A stretch of DNA of 8,097 bases from Pelotomaculum sp. UBA3102 (lineage in GTDB: Bacteria; Bacillota; Desulfotomaculia; Desulfotomaculales; Pelotomaculaceae). Location: the NCBI GenBank assembly GCA_002365865.1, contig DFAQ01000066.1, positions 54,909 through 63,005 of the forward strand. Direction: 5' to 3'. The translations under genes were made by a program, and so were the position numbers. This document shows, piece by piece, positions 6,237-8,097 of the stretch; positions within the stretch are counted from its first letter, which is position 1; each line of letters begins with the position of its first letter. Under the pieces are notes generated by a model. The model made no database searches and was not told the DNA's origin. It saw nothing but the letters and a program-made list of their open reading frames with translations.

Positions 6237-6617
6237 ATGATCAGATTGCGGGGTCACCATTTGATTTGCCTTAACTTTTACCGGGGGGAGGGATACGATC
6301 GGGAGTATATCCAAAACCTGGAAGACGTAATGCACCGGGCTAACCAGGGCGAGGAAATAGAGGTGGTTGAAGGCGCGGACGACATCTGCCGGGTTTGCCC
6401 AACGCTCCAGGGAGAAAAGTGCGTCGCCAAACCCGGGGTGGACGCAGAAATCAGGGACATAGATGCCCAAGCAACCGCGTATCTTACGGTCGGAATCGGT
6501 GCGAAGGTTCTCTGGCAGGATATAAAAACCAAAGTTGCGGAAGCACCCAAAGAATGGTTGACTGTTTTCTGCGGGGGCTGCGATTGGAAACAAGTCTGTA
6601 ACCAGTCAATTGTTTAA
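6237..6617 (+). CDS. DUF1284 family cysteine-rich protein
   Basis: A 126-aa protein beginning MIRLRGHHLICL, the hallmark start of DUF1284 proteins (usual length about 130 aa). It is cytoplasmic, with no signal peptide or membrane helix. Cysteines form two groups: C51-x2-C54 with C62, and C112-x2-C115 with C121 (FCGGCDWKQVC near the C-terminus). C11 and H7/H8 are also present. Pfam notes that the family may bind iron-sulfur; the function is unknown. The ATG at 6237 is chosen because AAGAAGG (6222-6228) lies 8 bases upstream and because the MIRLRGHH start matches the family. The frame also opens at a GTG at 6228, inside that ribosome binding site. It is divergent from spoVR, with a sigma-H-like promoter upstream. 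The 3' end overlaps the convergent zinc-ribbon gene by 12 bases. Confidence 0.87.
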   Translation: MIRLRGHHLICLNFYRGEGYDREYIQNLEDVMHRANQGEEIEVVEGADDICRVCPTLQGEKCVAKPGVDAEIRDIDAQATAYLTVGIGAKVLWQDIKTKVAEAPKEWLTVFCGGCDWKQVCNQSIV

Positions 6618-6755
6618 AATATTATTTTCGATACTTGTTATATCACCGCACGTATTGCACTTATAATAGTCATATGTTTTTTCTTCGTCTTCAGTGGTGT
6701 ATAACTTTTTTACCTGACCGCCACATTCACACTCAAAATTAGTATCTTTTTTCAT
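6606..6755 (-). CDS. Small zinc-ribbon-like protein (49 aa)
   Basis: A 49-aa reading frame, MKKDTNFECECGGQVKKLY onward, with two cysteine knuckles: C9-x-C11-GG and C33-x2-C36-G, separated by 21 residues. This is the layout of a single zinc ribbon; the middle is acidic (TEDEEKTYDYY). I do not recognise a named family. The start is the second of two in-frame ATGs (6755), because GGGAGG (6764-6769) lies 8 bases upstream of it and only 2 from the first. The strong ribosome binding site and cysteine pattern support a real gene despite its size. The stop lies within the end of the convergent DUF1284 gene. It could bind metal or nucleic acid, but no role can be assigned. Confidence 0.7.
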   Translation of the reverse strand: MKKDTNFECECGGQVKKLYTTEDEEKTYDYYKCNTCGDITSIENNILNN

Positions 6756-6920
6756 AATCATTACCTCCCGGGGATTAATACCTGAAACACATTACTTTTT
6801 GACGGAACAATCTTCCCACAAATCCTTGCACATCGTTGCCAGGGGTAAATTTAATATTTTCGGGACTTTTTCGCAAGCTAATATGCTGCTTAAGCTGAGT
6901 TTATTTTTGCAGGAGTTATT
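6756..6920. other. Intergenic region with a start-less protein-like frame
   Basis: On the minus strand a frame stays open from about 6970 to a TAA at 6792-6794. It encodes protein-like sequence ending LPLATMCKDLWEDCSVKK. Its only ATG (just before CKDLWEDC) has no ribosome binding site. It may be a gene remnant or chance. No convincing promoter or terminator was seen here. Confidence 0.25.
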
Positions 6921-6956
6921 TTGGTAGTAACGAATATATTGGTAGTAACGAGTATA
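6921..6956. repeat. Two tandem 18-base direct repeats
   Basis: The units at 6921-6938 and 6939-6956 (TTGGTAGTAACGAATATA and the same with G for the 14th base) match at 17 of 18 positions. They end 20 bases before the ATG of the small membrane protein gene at 6977, so they lie in its promoter/leader region and could be regulator binding sites or a recent tandem duplication. Confidence 0.85.
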
Positions 6957-6976
6957 AATGAAGGGTGATAATTTTT

Positions 6977-7189
6977 ATGAATGAACCGGGAAAAATTGAA
7001 TTAACCAGGTGGCGTTGGATAACCCTTGCAGTAACCGTGCTCGGTGTCCTGATAATTGCCGTCCCCTGGCTCCCGAATAACTTTAAGTTTATGTTAGCCA
7101 TTCCGGTTTATTTAATTTTTGTTTTTGTCTATTATAAATATATTTGTTTGAAAAAACAGCATTTAAATGCCAGTAGCAGTAAAAAATAA
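6977..7189 (+). CDS. Small two-helix membrane protein (70 aa)
   Basis: A 70-aa protein of unrecognised family. A short polar N-terminus (MNEPGKIELTRWRW) is followed by two hydrophobic segments (about 15-31 and 37-56) joined by a WLPNNFKF turn, and a basic tail rich in Lys and Ser. The hairpin-like topology would place both ends on the same side, probably the cytoplasm given the positive residues. The ATG at 6977 has GGTGA/AAGGG sequence 8-11 bases upstream; a GTG at 6965 would lie inside that site. It stands alone on the plus strand, behind the 18-base tandem repeats. No function can be assigned. Confidence 0.6.
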   Translation: MNEPGKIELTRWRWITLAVTVLGVLIIAVPWLPNNFKFMLAIPVYLIFVFVYYKYICLKKQHLNASSSKK

Positions 7190-7247
7190 TTAATTACGGG
7201 ACTTCTGTTAAAATTATACCAAATGTACCACTTAAATAAAATGTTTA

Positions 7248-7622
7248 TTACTGATTTTTATTGTTACAATATTTACCTGCTAGAATAAATAAAACACCTG
7301 GTGCTATGATAAATGCAAATTCTATCTCCCCTGTAAATCGCTTCGACGCAATAATATCAACAATATTGAATCCTATAACACTGGCTAAAATTAAAATTCC
7401 TCCCAACAATTCTCTCTTCCACGATATTATTCCCCCAATAGCAAACAGTATTGGAACAAACAGCATCAGTAGTATCTCATTAGTACTGAGATGCATAAAT
7501 TCGTTAATATTACCTTCACCGATAAAAAACAATGCCAATAAGCCAATAAAACTTATACTTATTATCCTTGCGAGCCAACGTATCAATAAAATCAACATAT
7601 TATCTTTTTTATCATTACTCAT
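7248..7622 (-). CDS. Four-helix membrane protein of unknown function, AT-rich
   Basis: A 124-aa hydrophobic protein with about four membrane segments (near residues 13-34, 49-67, 72-92 and 100-117). The connecting loops include GEGNINEFMHLSTNE and SWKRELLGG. This resembles a common group of small uncharacterised bacterial integral membrane proteins, but I cannot name the family with confidence. The ATG at 7622 is preferred over an adjacent GTG at 7625; only a weak GGTGTG lies upstream. Base composition differs from the neighbours: 17 of 60 bases are G/C at 7261-7320, against 34 of 60 at 1801-1860 in the ClC gene. With the insertion sequence beside it, this suggests acquisition by transfer. 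No terminator was seen between its stop and the convergent gene ending at 7189. Confidence 0.65.
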   Translation of the reverse strand: MSNDKKDNMLILLIRWLARIISISFIGLLALFFIGEGNINEFMHLSTNEILLMLFVPILFAIGGIISWKRELLGGILILASVIGFNIVDIIASKRFTGEIEFAFIIAPGVLFILAGKYCNNKNQ

Positions 7623-7715
7623 CACATATCACACCGGATACTTAAATAGGGATTGCTGAACAACCATAAAATCCAGTAACAACAAGGGATTGACGGTACT
7701 TTTGTCGAATTATTA

Positions 7716-7761
7716 TCCAAGGAAAACAAGCTCAAACATGCAAAAAGCTTGCACTTGGAGG
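7716..7761 (+). promoter_or_regulatory. Hairpin covering the transposase ribosome binding site
   Basis: TCCAAG (7716-7721) pairs with CTTGGA (7754-7759), and CAAGCT (7727-7732) with AGCTTG (7746-7751), making a 12-bp interrupted stem. The 3' arm takes up most of the GGAGG (7757-7761) that serves the ATG at 7769. A transcript entering from outside could fold this way and hide the site, a known way in which insertion sequences limit transposase made by read-through. Confidence 0.4.
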
Positions 7762-7768
7762 CGAAAAA

Positions 7769-8097
7769 ATGTACCGACGTCCCACTGGTCAAATGGTGCT
7801 TGAAGACTTCGTACTTCCTTTCGAAGGAAAACTCGATGCCAATAATCGCTGGGTGAAACTAGCTCAAATAATACCCTGGGAACAGATCGAAGAAGACTAT
7901 GCCGATCTTTTCCCGTCCAATACCGGTACAGTAGCAAAACCCTTGCGTATGGCGCTGGGCGCCTTGATCATCAAAGAACGATGTGGTTTCACCGACCGGG
8001 AGACAGTGGAGCAGATCACCGAAAACCCTTATCTCCAATACTTCATCGGTCTGAAGAAATATCAGATAGAACCGCCCTTCGATCCCTCGTTGATGGT
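7769..8097 (+). CDS. Transposase, IS5/IS1182-type, N-terminal part (cut by the window end)
   Basis: The frame opens at ATG 7769 with GGAGG 7 bases upstream and continues without a stop to the last base, giving 109 residues. The visible sequence (FVLPFEGKLDANNRWVKLA near residue 14, AKPLRMALGALIIKE near 56, ENPYLQYFIGL near 84, PPFDPSLMV at the end) is the DUF772/InsH-type N-terminal domain that precedes the DDE catalytic domain. The catalytic aspartates and glutamate are expected downstream of the window. The gene appears intact as far as seen, with no frameshift. Confidence 0.88.
   Translation, partial: MYRRPTGQMVLEDFVLPFEGKLDANNRWVKLAQIIPWEQIEEDYADLFPSNTGTVAKPLRMALGALIIKERCGFTDRETVEQITENPYLQYFIGLKKYQIEPPFDPSLM

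Larger units (their letters stand above)
7649..8097 (+). mobile_element. Insertion sequence, left part (IS5/IS1182-type), runs off the window
   Basis: The transposase N-terminus at 7769 marks an insertion sequence whose right end lies outside the window. A candidate left end is GGGATTGCTGAACAACC (7649-7665), which resembles terminal repeats of IS5/IS1182-like elements, but it cannot be verified without the matching right end and target duplication. The left boundary is therefore provisional. Confidence 0.5.

Noticed and set aside
6131..6271. Plus-strand ORF starting ATG 6131 and overlapping the DUF1284 start
   Set aside because: It has no ribosome binding site, is in the wrong frame relative to a clear family gene, and covers the predicted promoter.
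7703..7709. TGTCGAA resembling a Spo0A box
   Set aside because: It lies inside the insertion sequence leader, where Spo0A control is not expected. A 7-base match is easily due to chance.
7713..7937. Minus-strand frame opposite the transposase start
   Set aside because: It is antisense to a clear transposase N-terminal domain and has no independent support.

Overview
The window looks like chromosomal DNA from an endospore-forming Firmicute, most likely a Clostridia member of the Peptococcaceae type (Desulfotomaculum/Pelotomaculum-like). This is an inference. It rests on two sporulation loci (spmA-spmB and spoVR), strong GGAGG-type ribosome binding sites, sporulation-type promoter matches (sigma-E-like and sigma-H-like), and a moderate GC content that falls sharply near the right end. 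No rRNA, tRNA or CRISPR array was seen.

Layout. Positions 113-1240 (minus strand) hold spmA-spmB, two tightly coupled membrane proteins of spore maturation, with a terminator-like hairpin downstream and a sigma-E-like promoter upstream. Divergent from them is a ClC-family chloride channel/transporter with two C-terminal CBS domains (1502-3265, plus). It ends in a 6-base convergent overlap with a GidA/FAD_oxidored-like flavoprotein (3260-4537, minus), which lies downstream of spoVR (4611-6041, minus) and is probably co-transcribed with it. A hairpin that looks like an intrinsic terminator and contains the flavoprotein's Shine-Dalgarno sequence sits between the two. The spoVR upstream region also carries, in the opposite direction, a sigma-H-like promoter and a DUF1284 cysteine-rich gene (6237-6617, plus). 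That gene overlaps by 12 bases a 49-aa zinc-ribbon-like gene on the minus strand (6606-6755).

The right end looks accessory. It holds an 18-base tandem repeat, a 70-aa two-helix membrane protein (6977-7189), a very AT-rich four-helix membrane protein on the minus strand (7248-7622), and the left part of an insertion sequence whose transposase starts at 7769 and runs off the window. The transposase Shine-Dalgarno sequence lies in a predicted hairpin.

How the genes may work together: SpmA/SpmB and SpoVR both act in late spore formation (core dehydration, cortex) in Bacillus, where both are sigma-E-controlled. The flavoprotein with a ferredoxin-like cysteine cluster behind spoVR is the least explained part and is the best candidate for an undescribed partner. 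I see no defence island, phage module or biosynthetic cluster. Small proteins and promoter matches were found by hand translation and reading, not by profile searches.
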